Positions 18,628 through 27,879 of a stretch of DNA of 64,000 nt are shown one piece after another. The number at the start of each line of letters is the position of its first letter. The stretch's first letter is position 1. The stretch is from Planctomycetota bacterium (GTDB lineage: Bacteria; Planctomycetota; UBA1135; GCA-002686595), in assembly GCA_029250885.1 (NCBI GenBank), contig JAQXEK010000003.1, positions 1-64,000 of the forward strand, given 5' to 3'. The notes beneath the pieces were generated by a model that worked only from the letters and a program-made list of their open reading frames with translations, had not been told where the DNA came from and did no database searches. The position numbers were made by a program, and so were the translations under genes.

Positions 18628-19740
18628 ATGCAATCCCTCCTACTGCTAGCCGCACTCGCCCCTCTCCAAGATCCCGCTCCCCAGAGCGTGCTCTTCCTTG
18701 GAAACAGCTACACGGGGGTCAACGATCTTCCCAAGTTGGTCAAGGGCTTCGCCAACGCTGCAGGGTATCCCCTGGTCACAGCTAAGAACGTGCCGGGCGG
18801 CTACACCCTTGGCAGTGCACCTAATGCCCACGCGACCAACGCGACGAGCCTCGGCTTGATTGCGCAAACAGACTGGGACGTAGTAGCCCTTCAAGAGCAA
18901 AGCTACCTGCCGACGATCCCCTTTACGAAGACCAACTTTATGTTGCCTGGGGCCACGTCCTTGGACGCGGCGATCAAGGCAAACGACCCCACCACGGAGA
19001 CCGTTCTGTACCAGACCTGGGGACGTCGATTCGGAGGCCAGTTTTGTTACGGCGCAAACTGCAGCCCGGACTTCGCGGACTTTGACGCAATGCAGGATTC
19101 ACTCACCGCGTCCTACGCCGAGCTCGGCACCTTGATCGGAGCGGAGGTCATTCCCGTCGGCGAAGCTTGGCGTAAGTCCATCGCAGACAACCCGACCCTT
19201 GTGCTGCACTCAGGTGACAACAGCCACCCAAACATGAAGGGCAGCTACCTCGCAGCAGCCGTCTTCTTCGGCAAGCTCTTCGACCAGAGCCCGGTTGGCA
19301 ACAGCTTCTCTGTTGGACTCTCCGCCACCAACGCCGCCTTTCTGCAGGATGTCGCGGCGCACATCATCTGGGACGCAACCTGTGGAACGGAATCGTATAA
19401 CTCTGGATCGGTCAACCCGCTCACCCTTACGGCCACTGGCTCGGCCGCCGGCGGAGGCAGCTTGACCTTCGACCTGCAGAACCAGGCTGCCGAAACCACA
19501 GGCCAATGGTATGGCGCAAGCTTTGGACAGTCCGGGGCAAGCCTCTTCGGACAGACCCTGTTGATCGCACCCAGCCAGCTCATCGTGCCCTTGATCCCTA
19601 TGGGCGTGGGCGTTTCGTGGGATGTAAGCATCCCCATCGACCCCGCCTTTACCGGCCTAGACATCTTTGTCCAAGGTCTCGCGGCGAACCCGTCGGGTGT
19701 CGAGCTCTCCAACGGAGTCCGCGTCGAGATCTGCCCCTAG
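18628..19740 (+). CDS. Secreted SGNH/GDSL-type hydrolase with C-terminal extension
   Basis: 370 residues from the ATG at 18628, beginning with a short signal peptide (MQSLLLLAALAPL). Block I reads VLFLGNSYTG, with the nucleophile Ser where GDSL enzymes have GDS. Block V is DNSHPNMKGSY, giving the Asp and His of the catalytic set. The hydrolase domain covers about the first 240 residues. The last ~110 form a separate beta-rich module ending VELSNGVRVEICP; similar endings recur on secreted proteins in some Planctomycetota lineages, perhaps for surface retention (inference). Its last 84 bases overlap the convergent tryptophanase gene. The substrate is likely an ester, unspecified. Confidence 0.8.
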   Translation: MQSLLLLAALAPLQDPAPQSVLFLGNSYTGVNDLPKLVKGFANAAGYPLVTAKNVPGGYTLGSAPNAHATNATSLGLIAQTDWDVVALQEQSYLPTIPFTKTNFMLPGATSLDAAIKANDPTTETVLYQTWGRRFGGQFCYGANCSPDFADFDAMQDSLTASYAELGTLIGAEVIPVGEAWRKSIADNPTLVLHSGDNSHPNMKGSYLAAAVFFGKLFDQSPVGNSFSVGLSATNAAFLQDVAAHIIWDATCGTESYNSGSVNPLTLTATGSAAGGGSLTFDLQNQAAETTGQWYGASFGQSGASLFGQTLLIAPSQLIVPLIPMGVGVSWDVSIPIDPAFTGLDIFVQGLAANPSGVELSNGVRVEICP

Positions 19741-21123
19741 CGGGGAGCCTACTGTGATACGTCCAAACGTCGCGCCAAAGTGGCGTAGGACCGGGGGGCT
19801 CTTCAAAATCGAGACGCCATCGATGGTGGCACGGCGCTTGTGGACGGCATCGATGATCTCGATCACATAGTCCATGTGGCTCTGTGTGTAGGTGCGGCGG
19901 GGTATAGCGAGGCGCACGAGCTCGTGCTTGGCGGGGGTCTCCTCGCCGGTCTCTGGGTCTTTGCCGCCCAGCATCACGGTGCCGATCTCGCAGGCGCGAA
20001 TTCCGCCTTCGAGGTAGAGCTCGAGGGCCAAGGCGTGGCCGGGGTAATTTTGCCACGGCAGGTGCTCGAGAAAGCGCGCGGCATCTAGGAAGACGGCGTG
20101 GCCGCCGGGAGGACGCAGGACAGGGACGCCGCGCTCGTGTAGGGCCTCGACCACGTAGCGGATGGACGCGGCGCGGTAGGCGAGGTAGTCTTCGCGCACG
20201 ACCTCGCGCAGGCCCTGGGCGACGGCCTCTAGGTCGCGGCCTGCAAGACCACCGTAGGTCGGGAAGCCCTCGGTCACCACCAGGCGCCGGCGCAGCTCGT
20301 CGGCCAAGTCCTTGTCGCGGCAGGCAAGGAAACCGCCGATGTTTGCCATGCCGTCCTTTTTTGCGGACATGGTGCAGCCGTCAGCTAGGTCGAACATGTC
20401 CCGAACGATGTCGGTCACGTCGCGTTCGCCTTGGCCCTCTTCGCGTTTCTTGATGAACCAAGCATTTTCGCCAAAGCGACAGGCGTCGATGAACAGGGGC
20501 AGCTTGAACTCATCGCAGAGGCCGCGGATACCACGCAGGTTTTCTAGGCTCACGGGCTGTCCTCCACCAGCATTATTCGTCACCGTCACCATCACCAGGG
20601 GCACGTTCCCGCACTCGAGGGTTGCTCGCAGTGCGATCAGATCCATGTTGCCTTTAAACGGGAACATGCTGGCAGTGTCGCCGCTCTCTAGGCACGGATG
20701 GTCCAGCGCAATCGCGCCGGAGACCTCGGCGTTGGCCCGGGTCGTGTCGAAATGAGAGTTGTTCGGGATCACGTTCGGGGCCCCGCCGAAGATGCTGAAC
20801 AGCAGGTGCTCGGCGGCGCGACCCTGGTGGGTCGGGATGACCTCTTCGAAGCCGAGGATGTCCTGGACCGCCGCTTCGAATCTCTCGAAGCTTGGGGAGC
20901 CGGCGTAGCTCTCGTCGCCGCGCATGAGGGCGGCCCATTGAGCGCTGGACATGGCGCCCGTGCCGCTGTCCGTGAGGAGATCGATGATCACGTCTTCACT
21001 GCGTAGAAAGAACGTGTTGTTGCCCGCAGCCTGGAGTAAGCCCACGCGCTCTTCGGTGGTGGTCATGCGAATCGGCTCCACGCTCTTGATGCGGAAGGGC
21101 TCGATGATGGGGAGTTTGGGCAT
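19657..21123 (-). CDS. tnaA: Tryptophanase (PLP beta-eliminating lyase)
   Basis: Cleaves L-tryptophan to indole, pyruvate and ammonia. 488 residues. The PLP lysine lies in SAKKDGMANIGG. Three positions that separate tryptophanase from tyrosine phenol-lyase favour tryptophanase: Asp in FDTTR (TPL has Thr124), Ile in CEIGTVMLGG (TPL has Arg381), and His in VLRHF (TPL has Phe448). About 30 residues beyond the usual C-terminus are encoded opposite the end of the SGNH gene. No tnaC-like leader peptide is visible. A promoter matching TTGCGC-16-TATAAT lies about 65 bp upstream. N-terminal IIEPFRIKSVEPI agrees with the family start. Confidence 0.9.
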   Translation of the reverse strand: MPKLPIIEPFRIKSVEPIRMTTTEERVGLLQAAGNNTFFLRSEDVIIDLLTDSGTGAMSSAQWAALMRGDESYAGSPSFERFEAAVQDILGFEEVIPTHQGRAAEHLLFSIFGGAPNVIPNNSHFDTTRANAEVSGAIALDHPCLESGDTASMFPFKGNMDLIALRATLECGNVPLVMVTVTNNAGGGQPVSLENLRGIRGLCDEFKLPLFIDACRFGENAWFIKKREEGQGERDVTDIVRDMFDLADGCTMSAKKDGMANIGGFLACRDKDLADELRRRLVVTEGFPTYGGLAGRDLEAVAQGLREVVREDYLAYRAASIRYVVEALHERGVPVLRPPGGHAVFLDAARFLEHLPWQNYPGHALALELYLEGGIRACEIGTVMLGGKDPETGEETPAKHELVRLAIPRRTYTQSHMDYVIEIIDAVHKRRATIDGVSILKSPPVLRHFGATFGRITVGSPLGADLDADSVGELDTRRVRRETLDKDV

Positions 21124-21521
21124 GGCTACGGGATTCGGGTGACAGTTTGATCTCAGAGGGCGGCATCATAAGGGATTCCCGGGTCCGATTATAGGCCTCC
21201 CGGCGCTTTGCGCAAGACTGGCAACCTTTCCCCCGGCTGCCCGACCTCGACGTAAAGCGCAGTCCGCCTTGCCATGAATAACTGGCCGCCGTTCACGGCA
21301 ATCGCGGTCCCTATGGGCTTTGGGCTGCTTAGGTTTGCCTACTTGTGGATGCGAAGGCAGCGGGAGTCACCATGGCGGATTGCCTTGCGCTGGAGGAGTT
21401 CAGGCGGCATGGCCGATTTGGACTTTGCGAAGGAAGTCAGCCTGCCCCTGGCATAGGCGGCCAGGGTCAACAGCGAAATGCACCGCTCCCCCCCCCAAGG
21501 TTTCGCACACCACCGGGAGTT
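21124..21521. other. 398-bp gap, no convincing gene
   Basis: Apart from the tnaA promoter, only short plus-strand frames occur here (for example 21274-21456), and none resembles a protein family. A run of nine C (21488-21496) lies just past the stop of the unknown minus-strand gene. No tRNA or terminator with a T-run was found. Confidence 0.6.
21188..21215 (-). promoter_or_regulatory. Candidate sigma-70-type promoter of tnaA
   Basis: On the minus strand TTGCGC (21215-21210) is separated by 16 bases from a perfect TATAAT (21193-21188). The predicted start of transcription is near 21181, leaving a leader of about 58 bases before the tnaA ATG. Confidence 0.5.
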
Positions 21522-22268
21522 TCACCCGAACAGAAACTCGCTCTCTTTCGACCAGGCTGCCCAGCGGTACAGGCCTTCGAGGCCTTGGAGGGCGCGGATC
21601 ATTTCTCCGGGCACACCAGCGGCAAGGGCAAACTCCCGGTTGCCCTCGGGTGCGGGCCAGCGGAAGTCCACGGCAAGGCTGTGCTCGCCGGGGGTGTAGA
21701 ACTTGAAGAACTCCGCTAGGCTCTCGCGGGTCAGCTGGCCGCAGATCCACTCGCCCTTCCAGTTATCCAGACGCAGGCGAAAGCCCGGCAGCGCATTCAG
21801 GGTTGCCAGCAGCTCTGCCTCCCCTCCGCCGTCATAGCGCCGCTTCATGTTCTGTCCGTCGTACCACGCATCCACGTGGATGCGCAGGCTGACCTCTAGG
21901 GCATCGGGCTCGATCGCCAGGCACAAGTACGCGTTCTTGTACGCCTGATCTAGGTCCTTGGCTAGGTCCGCGCCCAGGGTCTTCTTGAGGCGTGCCTTCT
22001 CCTTCTTTGGCCGCACTAGATACGCCCACAGCCGCCCCACCCTCTTCCCATTAAACTGGTGCGGGTTATGTAAGCTCGTGCGCTGCTCGAGTTCGAGCCC
22101 TGAAGCCTTCAGTCGGGCGACTGCATCCTTCGCCATGTCAGCGAGCTTGCGCTTGGTCGCTAGGCGCGCGTCGTTGTACTCGGGGTTCTTGCTCGCCCCA
22201 TCCGCCAGGGGGCGGAAGTCGGCCTCGGAAAAGGTCAGGTCTTCGATTCTTGCTGCTGGAGTCGCCAT
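21522..22268 (-). CDS. Unknown protein (248 aa)
   Basis: From the ATG at 22268 the protein has 248 residues and a mixed composition without signal peptide or membrane span. The N-terminal half is helical and Lys/Arg-rich (LATKRKLADMAKDAVARLKA). A middle block reads HNPHQFNGKRVGRLWAYLVR. The C-terminal half has regular beta-like stretches (FRLRLDNWKGEWICG, EHSLAVDFRWPAPEGN). The base-level signal is good: high third-position GC, and no competing frame. An open frame continues upstream to 22724, but it overlaps the divergent kinase gene and looks non-coding. I do not recognise the family. Confidence 0.7.
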   Translation of the reverse strand: MATPAARIEDLTFSEADFRPLADGASKNPEYNDARLATKRKLADMAKDAVARLKASGLELEQRTSLHNPHQFNGKRVGRLWAYLVRPKKEKARLKKTLGADLAKDLDQAYKNAYLCLAIEPDALEVSLRIHVDAWYDGQNMKRRYDGGGEAELLATLNALPGFRLRLDNWKGEWICGQLTRESLAEFFKFYTPGEHSLAVDFRWPAPEGNREFALAAGVPGEMIRALQGLEGLYRWAAWSKESEFLFG

Positions 22269-22403
22269 GATGCGAGGGTAACCGGGGCTAGACGCCGTGC
22301 CAATTCTAGCCTGCGGCAAATGCGATTCGGACAGCAAATGGTGCGATGGCCCAGCAGTCGTTAGGATGGTGGTCCCCGGATGCCTCGCCGCCCGGGCCCA
22401 CCC

Positions 22404-24650
22404 ATGAAGTTTGGCAAAGACGATCGCTACGAGTTTGATCCCAAGGTGGATCGACTTGGGGAGAGCCCGCACTCGGAGGTCTTCCGGGCGCGGGACCTTC
22501 AGCTTGAGCGCGACGTTGCGCTTAAGGTCTTGCGACCCAACGCCGAGATCGATCCCGCGGCCGTCGAGCGCTTCACCCGCGAAGCCAAGAACACGGGCAT
22601 GCTTACCCACCCTAACGTGGGCATGGTCTACGACTTCGCGACTCTGCGTGGAGAGGAGTTCGGCCACTTCGACGGCGCCAGCTACATCGCGATGGAGTAC
22701 CTCAACGGACGCTCCCTCTCCCAAGTGCTCCAGCAGCGCCCACTCTCCTATGAGGAGGGCCTTCGGGTGGCCGAGCAGCTGACGGACGCCCTAGCTGCTG
22801 TGCACCTAGCCGGGCTTATCCACCGCGACCTGAAGCCGGCCAATGTAATGTTGCTCGAGGACGGCACCGCAAAGCTACTCGACTTCGGCATCAGCCGGGT
22901 CAAGGGCGAGCTGAGCCTGACCCAAGACGGCGTTCTGGTCGGCACAGTCTTGTACATGTCGCCCGAGCAGGTGCGCGGCGCAGAGCTTGGCGGACGCTCG
23001 GACCTGTTCTCCCTGGGCGCGGTGCTCTACCACGCCCTGACCCAATCCCTGCCCTTTCCCGGCCGCACCTTCCCCGAGGTGTGCATGGCGATCCTGGACG
23101 GCCGGCCCACGCCGCCGACCCAGGTCCGCTCGGGCTTCCCGCCAGCCCTGGAGAACTTCCTCTTGCGCTGTATGTCCCCGGATGTGGAGGACCGCTTCCC
23201 CTCAGCTTCTGCCGCCCACGGCGCCCTGCTGGAGGTGCGCAACTCCATGCGCCTTGTGGGGCGATCGGCACCTCCGGAGGCGCTCCAAGGGCGCCTATTC
23301 CTGTTGCCGCTGACGGTCACCAAGAAGCCCATCTCCGAAGGTGGAGACGCGCCCGCTAGTGGCTACGATCCAGCCAAAGGCATCGCCCGCGGTCTGATCC
23401 GCGACCTCGAGGCAAACCTCACACGCTCGACCAAACTCGAGGTCGTGCGCCTACGTGCCTCGGACTTCGCGATGTCGGCGACCCTGTCGACGAAGGGCTT
23501 CAGCGCCCCACGAGAGGGCGACCTGATGGTACGCGGGGCGCTCACCATGGACGGACATGATGCAACGCTAGACTACGAGGTCGGCCGCAGGCAGCCTGAC
23601 CGTCCGGGTGCGAACAAGCCCAGCGAGGTCGGCTTTCGGGACCCAAACGGCGGTTCGTGGACGAACCTTTGGAATGAGCAGCTCGACCACCAGGACGAGA
23701 ACGACTTCGGCCTGCAGTTGCACCTATCAGACGCACTCGCGCGCACCATGCGCCGGCGACTAGCGGAACTGACCAAGACCGCTAGCCCTTCAAAGCAGCG
23801 TGAGACCGCCCAGGCCCGGGCGATCACCCTGCGCTCCCACGAGATCCTGCACAAGTCCACGTCACGACAACTGCTGCGCGCCATCAGCGGCTTCCGCAAA
23901 GCGCTGGATCTGGACCCCACCTGCGCAATTGCCCACGCGGGCTTGGCCGAAGCGCTTGTCTACAAGTACCTGATGTGGGACGGCAACAACAGCTTCTTGA
24001 CCGACGCCCAGGACGAGGCCAACCGCGCCTTAGACTTGGACCCAAACTGCTCCGAAGCCCACACGTCACTGGGCTTTGCCTATTCGATGTTGGGACGCGG
24101 CGCGGACGCTCGGCGCGAGTGGCGCCTGGCGATCCAACTGGACCACAACGAGTGGCTTGCCTACCGCCTACTCGGCGCGCGCTATGCTCGCCGCGGTAAC
24201 TTCGCCGAGGCGATCGCTCTGCTCAACAAGGTCATCGACCTGAAGCCCGATCATCTGGCCGCCTATGACCACCTGTACTCGGCCCTGGACAAGGCGGATC
24301 GCTACACGGACGCCCTGGTGATTGCGGACAAGGGAGTGCAACGAGCTAAGGTTCGCCTGGAACAGGTCCCCGACGACCAGGACGTGCGCCTGCACCTGGC
24401 TCTGTTACTTGCGCGACGCGGATCGAAGCAAGACGCAAAGGAAGAGGCCGCTCGCGCAAAGGCAATGTTCCCGAAGGACGGCTACACGCTCTTCCACTTG
24501 GCATGTGTCTTTAGCCTGTGCGATGAGTTGGATGCGGCCCTAGGACTTCTAAAAGAAGCCCAGAGCCGCGGGTATTACATCCAAAGCGAGCTGCACTCCA
24601 ACTCGGACTTGGACCCTCTTCGGGGAAACTCCGAGTTCCAAGAGCTGTAG
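22404..24650 (+). CDS. Ser/Thr protein kinase with TPR domain
   Basis: 748 residues from the ATG at 22404 (one at 22380 is in frame). The kinase domain covers about 10-270: VAIK-type lysine in VALKVL, catalytic HRDLKPANVM, metal-binding DFGISR, and MSPEQVRG. The glycine loop is degenerate: LGESPHSEVF lacks the usual GxGxxG. The middle (about 290-480) holds a stretch resembling adenylate-cyclase-associated 'TolB-like' N-terminal regions of TPR proteins (LLPLTV…GLIRDLEANLTR). At least five TPR repeats fill 490-740, with DLDPNCSEAHTSLGFAYSMLG a clear one. There is no membrane segment, so it is cytoplasmic. Signals and targets are unknown. Confidence 0.9.
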   Translation: MKFGKDDRYEFDPKVDRLGESPHSEVFRARDLQLERDVALKVLRPNAEIDPAAVERFTREAKNTGMLTHPNVGMVYDFATLRGEEFGHFDGASYIAMEYLNGRSLSQVLQQRPLSYEEGLRVAEQLTDALAAVHLAGLIHRDLKPANVMLLEDGTAKLLDFGISRVKGELSLTQDGVLVGTVLYMSPEQVRGAELGGRSDLFSLGAVLYHALTQSLPFPGRTFPEVCMAILDGRPTPPTQVRSGFPPALENFLLRCMSPDVEDRFPSASAAHGALLEVRNSMRLVGRSAPPEALQGRLFLLPLTVTKKPISEGGDAPASGYDPAKGIARGLIRDLEANLTRSTKLEVVRLRASDFAMSATLSTKGFSAPREGDLMVRGALTMDGHDATLDYEVGRRQPDRPGANKPSEVGFRDPNGGSWTNLWNEQLDHQDENDFGLQLHLSDALARTMRRRLAELTKTASPSKQRETAQARAITLRSHEILHKSTSRQLLRAISGFRKALDLDPTCAIAHAGLAEALVYKYLMWDGNNSFLTDAQDEANRALDLDPNCSEAHTSLGFAYSMLGRGADARREWRLAIQLDHNEWLAYRLLGARYARRGNFAEAIALLNKVIDLKPDHLAAYDHLYSALDKADRYTDALVIADKGVQRAKVRLEQVPDDQDVRLHLALLLARRGSKQDAKEEAARAKAMFPKDGYTLFHLACVFSLCDELDAALGLLKEAQSRGYYIQSELHSNSDLDPLRGNSEFQEL

Positions 24651-24768
24651 CCCTCAGCAGGCGGCCCCGGACGCCCGGCACATTCAGGACGCACGGGCCC
24701 CCTTTCTTCGAACTTAGTCTTCCAAGAATGCGCCTCGGGCCCCGGGGCGGCCCGGCTAAAATCTTGCC

Positions 24769-26739
24769 ATGGTCAAACGCCGCTCTCGATCAAAATCTCC
24801 CGTCCTGGACACTAAGGACTTCCTCCCCACCACGGCGGAAGAGATGCGCGAGCTTGGTTGGGACCAGCCCGACATCGTCTTCGTCTCGGGCGATGCCTAC
24901 TTGGACCACCCCTCGTTTGCCGCGGCCCTGCTTGGCCGCGTGCTCCAGGCCGCCGGCTTCCGCGTGGCGATCCTCAGCCAGCCCGACTGGAAGTCCGTTG
25001 AGCCCTGGCGCGAGCTTGGAAGGCCGCGGCTCTTCTACGCGGTCAGCGCGGGAAACATGGACTCGATGGTCAACCACTACACGGCCAACAAACGCCGCCG
25101 CAAGCAGGACGCCTACTCCCCCGGTGGCGAAATCGGCCTACGCCCAGACCGGCCGACGAACGTCTACGCCCAGCGCTGCCGCGAGGCCCACAAGGGCGTG
25201 CCCGTAATCATCGGCGGCGTCGAGGCTTCCCTGCGCCGCATCGCGCACTTCGACTATTGGAGCGAGACCATACGCCCAAGTATGTTGGTGTCGAGCAAAG
25301 CCGATCTCTTGGGCTTCGGCATGGGAGAGGACGTAATCCTAGAGATAGCAAAGCGGCTCGATGCCGGGCAGACCACGCACGACCTGCGTGACATGCGCGG
25401 GGTCGCCTATCTACTTGGCAAGAAGGACCAGCTGCCCGCGCACGAGGGAGAGACCGTGGCCCTCCCCAGCTTGGAAGAGGTCAAGGCCGACAAGGTCGAG
25501 TTCGCGAAGATGACGCGCACGCTGCACAACGAGACCAATCCCTTTAATGGGCGCCGCATCACCCAGATGCACGGCGACCGCACCTTGGTGATTAACCCCG
25601 CCGTCCTGCCCATGGAAGACGGGGAGATGGACGCGCTCTACAACCTGCCGTACACGCGCCGGGCGCACCCCTCGTATGACGCGCCGATCCCGGCCTATGA
25701 GATGATCAAGGACTCGATCACGATCATGCGCGGCTGCTTTGGGGGCTGCACCTTCTGCTCGATCACGATGCACCAGGGGCGAACGATCCAAAATCGCTCG
25801 GAGGAGTCGATTCTAAAGGAGGCCCACCAGATTGCCGAAGCCCCCGACTTCAAGGGCACTATCAGCGACCTCGGTGGACCGACCGCGAACATGTACCGCA
25901 TGCGCTGCACGAAGCCCGAGGTCGAGGCTGTTTGCCGCCGGCTCTCATGCATCCACCCCAAGGTCTGTAAGCTGCTGGGCACAAACCACAAGCCCACGAT
26001 CTCACTGATGCAGAAGACCCGCGCGATCCCGGGGATCAAGCGCGTGCACATCCAATCCGGGGTGCGAATGGACCTCGCCGCGAAGGACGACCAGTACCTC
26101 GAAGAGCTTGCCGCGCACCACGTTGGCGGGCATCTGAAGGTTGCTCCCGAGCACGCCAGTAAGCGCGTGCTCGACCTTATGAAGAAGCCCGACGTAAGCT
26201 CCTTCGACGAGTTCGCAGACAACTTCAAGAAGGCCTCCCAGCGCGTGGGCAAGGAGCAGTACCTCGTGCCCTACTTTATCGCCAGCCATCCGGGCTCGAC
26301 GGTGGAAGACATGATCGACCTGGCCGTCTTCCTCAAGGCGCGCGGCTACAAGCCCCGCCAGGTCCAAGACTTCATTCCCGCGCCCATGGACATCGCCACG
26401 TGCATGCACTACACCGGGCTCGACCCCACGACGATGAAGCCCGTGGCCACGGTGACCAAGCTGCGCGACCGCATGACCCAGCGGGCCTTGATGCAGTTCT
26501 TCGCCCCGGAGAATTACGACACGGTCTACGAGGCCCTGGTCGGCGCCGGCCGCCAAGACTTGATCGGCAGTGGCCGGCTGTGCTTGATTCCCGAGCGCAG
26601 TGGAAAGGGCCGTCCGGCTGAAATGCGCGACAACCAGACCACGGAGCGCGCGCCCCAGAGCCATGGTGAGCTTAAGAGGCGCCACGGCAAGGCCCCTGGT
26701 GGCCGTGATTCGCGGCCCAACAAACGTCGGCGGCGGTAG
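24769..26739 (+). CDS. ygiQ: YgiQ-family radical SAM protein
   Basis: 656 residues, matching the UPF0313/YgiQ family. The N-terminal part has the family's DIVFVSGDAYLDHPSFAAAL stretch and GGVEASLRRIAHFDYWS. The radical SAM cluster site is GCFGGCTFCSI (CX3CX2C, about residue 323-333). C-terminal family motifs include VAPEHASKRVLDLMKKP and PYFIASHPGS. The Lys/Arg-rich tail (HGKAPGGRDSRPNKRRRR) is typical of the family. The reaction is not known. It stands alone between the kinase and the aldolase-like gene, 41 bp ahead of the latter. Confidence 0.93.
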   Translation: MVKRRSRSKSPVLDTKDFLPTTAEEMRELGWDQPDIVFVSGDAYLDHPSFAAALLGRVLQAAGFRVAILSQPDWKSVEPWRELGRPRLFYAVSAGNMDSMVNHYTANKRRRKQDAYSPGGEIGLRPDRPTNVYAQRCREAHKGVPVIIGGVEASLRRIAHFDYWSETIRPSMLVSSKADLLGFGMGEDVILEIAKRLDAGQTTHDLRDMRGVAYLLGKKDQLPAHEGETVALPSLEEVKADKVEFAKMTRTLHNETNPFNGRRITQMHGDRTLVINPAVLPMEDGEMDALYNLPYTRRAHPSYDAPIPAYEMIKDSITIMRGCFGGCTFCSITMHQGRTIQNRSEESILKEAHQIAEAPDFKGTISDLGGPTANMYRMRCTKPEVEAVCRRLSCIHPKVCKLLGTNHKPTISLMQKTRAIPGIKRVHIQSGVRMDLAAKDDQYLEELAAHHVGGHLKVAPEHASKRVLDLMKKPDVSSFDEFADNFKKASQRVGKEQYLVPYFIASHPGSTVEDMIDLAVFLKARGYKPRQVQDFIPAPMDIATCMHYTGLDPTTMKPVATVTKLRDRMTQRALMQFFAPENYDTVYEALVGAGRQDLIGSGRLCLIPERSGKGRPAEMRDNQTTERAPQSHGELKRRHGKAPGGRDSRPNKRRRR

Positions 26740-26780
26740 GGGCTTCTAATCCTTGCCAACACACACAGGCCATCCAGCAC

Positions 26781-27869
26781 ATGCCCAGCACCAAGTCCGA
26801 CCTCCAAACCAAGCGTGTTCAATTGCGCGCATCCACCGCCCTGCTCGCAGGTCACGGCCACGCTCACCCTGCCGATGAACTCGAGCGCGTAGCTGCCTAC
26901 ATCCGCGAGCACGACATCACACCGGACAACTACGGCACGGGCAAGGTCCTAGAGGAGTTCGAGCGCGAAGTCGCCGAGCTGCTGGACATGGAGGCTGCAC
27001 GCTACATGCCCTCGGGCTGCATGGCACAGCCGATCGCACTGCGCATTTGGGCCGAGCGCGTAGGTGTATTTGAGACTGCGTTCCACGGGACCTCCCACCT
27101 TGAGCTGCACGAAGAGAAGGGCTACTCGGCTCTCCACCGCCTCAAGGCGCACCTGCTTGGCGACATGGGCCGTCCGACCCAGGTGGCCGATCTCGAGGGT
27201 CTAGCACCTGTTTCGAGCCTCTTGATCGAATTGCCAGCCCGCGAGATTGGCGGCCAACTTCCGACCTGGGACGAGCTGGTCGAGCTCACCCGAGCCGCGC
27301 GCAAGCGCCGCATTCGCCTGCACTTGGATGGTGCTAGGCTCTGGGAGGCCGGCGCCTTCTACGGGCGTCCTCTGGCCGAGATTTGCGCGCTCTTTGACTC
27401 AGTATACGTCTCCTTCTACAAGGGCATCGGCGCACTCTCCGGCGCCATGTTGCTGGGGTCCCGGGACTTTATCGACGAGGCGACGCTCTGGCAGCGGCGT
27501 CAGGGCGGGACCCTATATTCGAACCTAGCGCACATTGTCTCGGCGAAGATGCGATTGGAGCCCATGCTTGCGCGCATGGCAAACTACCGTGCAAGCGCCC
27601 AAGAGATCGCGAGCTATTGGAGCCTTGTGCCCGGCGTCACTGTGGTGCCGGCAGTACCCCAGGTGAATATGTTCCATCTAATATTTGATGGTGAGGTCGA
27701 AGACCTCATGCTGGCTCGGGATCGGGTTGCTGAAGAGCACGGCGTCTGGCTACTAAACTACCTGAACCAAGACGAGGGCAAGGCCCGCTGTGAAATTACG
27801 ATCGGCGACAGCGCCGCCGGAATCCCCAGCGCCAAGCTAGAAGCTGCGATCGCCGCCTTCGCGGACTAG
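26781..27869 (+). CDS. Threonine-aldolase-like PLP enzyme
   Basis: 362 residues of the fold-type I beta-eliminating lyase family that includes low-specificity L-threonine aldolase, which splits threonine to glycine and acetaldehyde. The PLP lysine is in VSFYKGIGALSGAML (about residue 214). The cofactor Asp is in RLHLDGARLWEAG (about 180), and the early PSGCMAQPIALRIW block binds the phosphate. The N-terminus departs from classical LtaE, where SDNxxxPTxxM and GDDxYxxDP are expected; here the equivalent is ITPDNYGTGKVLEEFE. That makes the exact substrate uncertain. It is the last plus-strand gene before the convergent cyanophycin operon, 10 bp from its end. Confidence 0.8.
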   Translation: MPSTKSDLQTKRVQLRASTALLAGHGHAHPADELERVAAYIREHDITPDNYGTGKVLEEFEREVAELLDMEAARYMPSGCMAQPIALRIWAERVGVFETAFHGTSHLELHEEKGYSALHRLKAHLLGDMGRPTQVADLEGLAPVSSLLIELPAREIGGQLPTWDELVELTRAARKRRIRLHLDGARLWEAGAFYGRPLAEICALFDSVYVSFYKGIGALSGAMLLGSRDFIDEATLWQRRQGGTLYSNLAHIVSAKMRLEPMLARMANYRASAQEIASYWSLVPGVTVVPAVPQVNMFHLIFDGEVEDLMLARDRVAEEHGVWLLNYLNQDEGKARCEITIGDSAAGIPSAKLEAAIAAFAD

Positions 27870-27879
27870 CAGGCTTAAA

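Noticed and set aside
19657-21123. Tyrosine phenol-lyase instead of tryptophanase
   Set aside because: Asp, Ile and His occupy the positions where TPL has Thr124, Arg381 and Phe448.
21488-21496. Run of nine C as a terminator or slippery site
   Set aside because: It lies outside coding sequence, has no hairpin beside it, and on the minus strand it is a G-run rather than a T-run.
21345-21719. Plus-strand frame opposite the unknown 248-aa protein
   Set aside because: Most of it lies antisense to a better-supported gene and it has no recognisable similarity.
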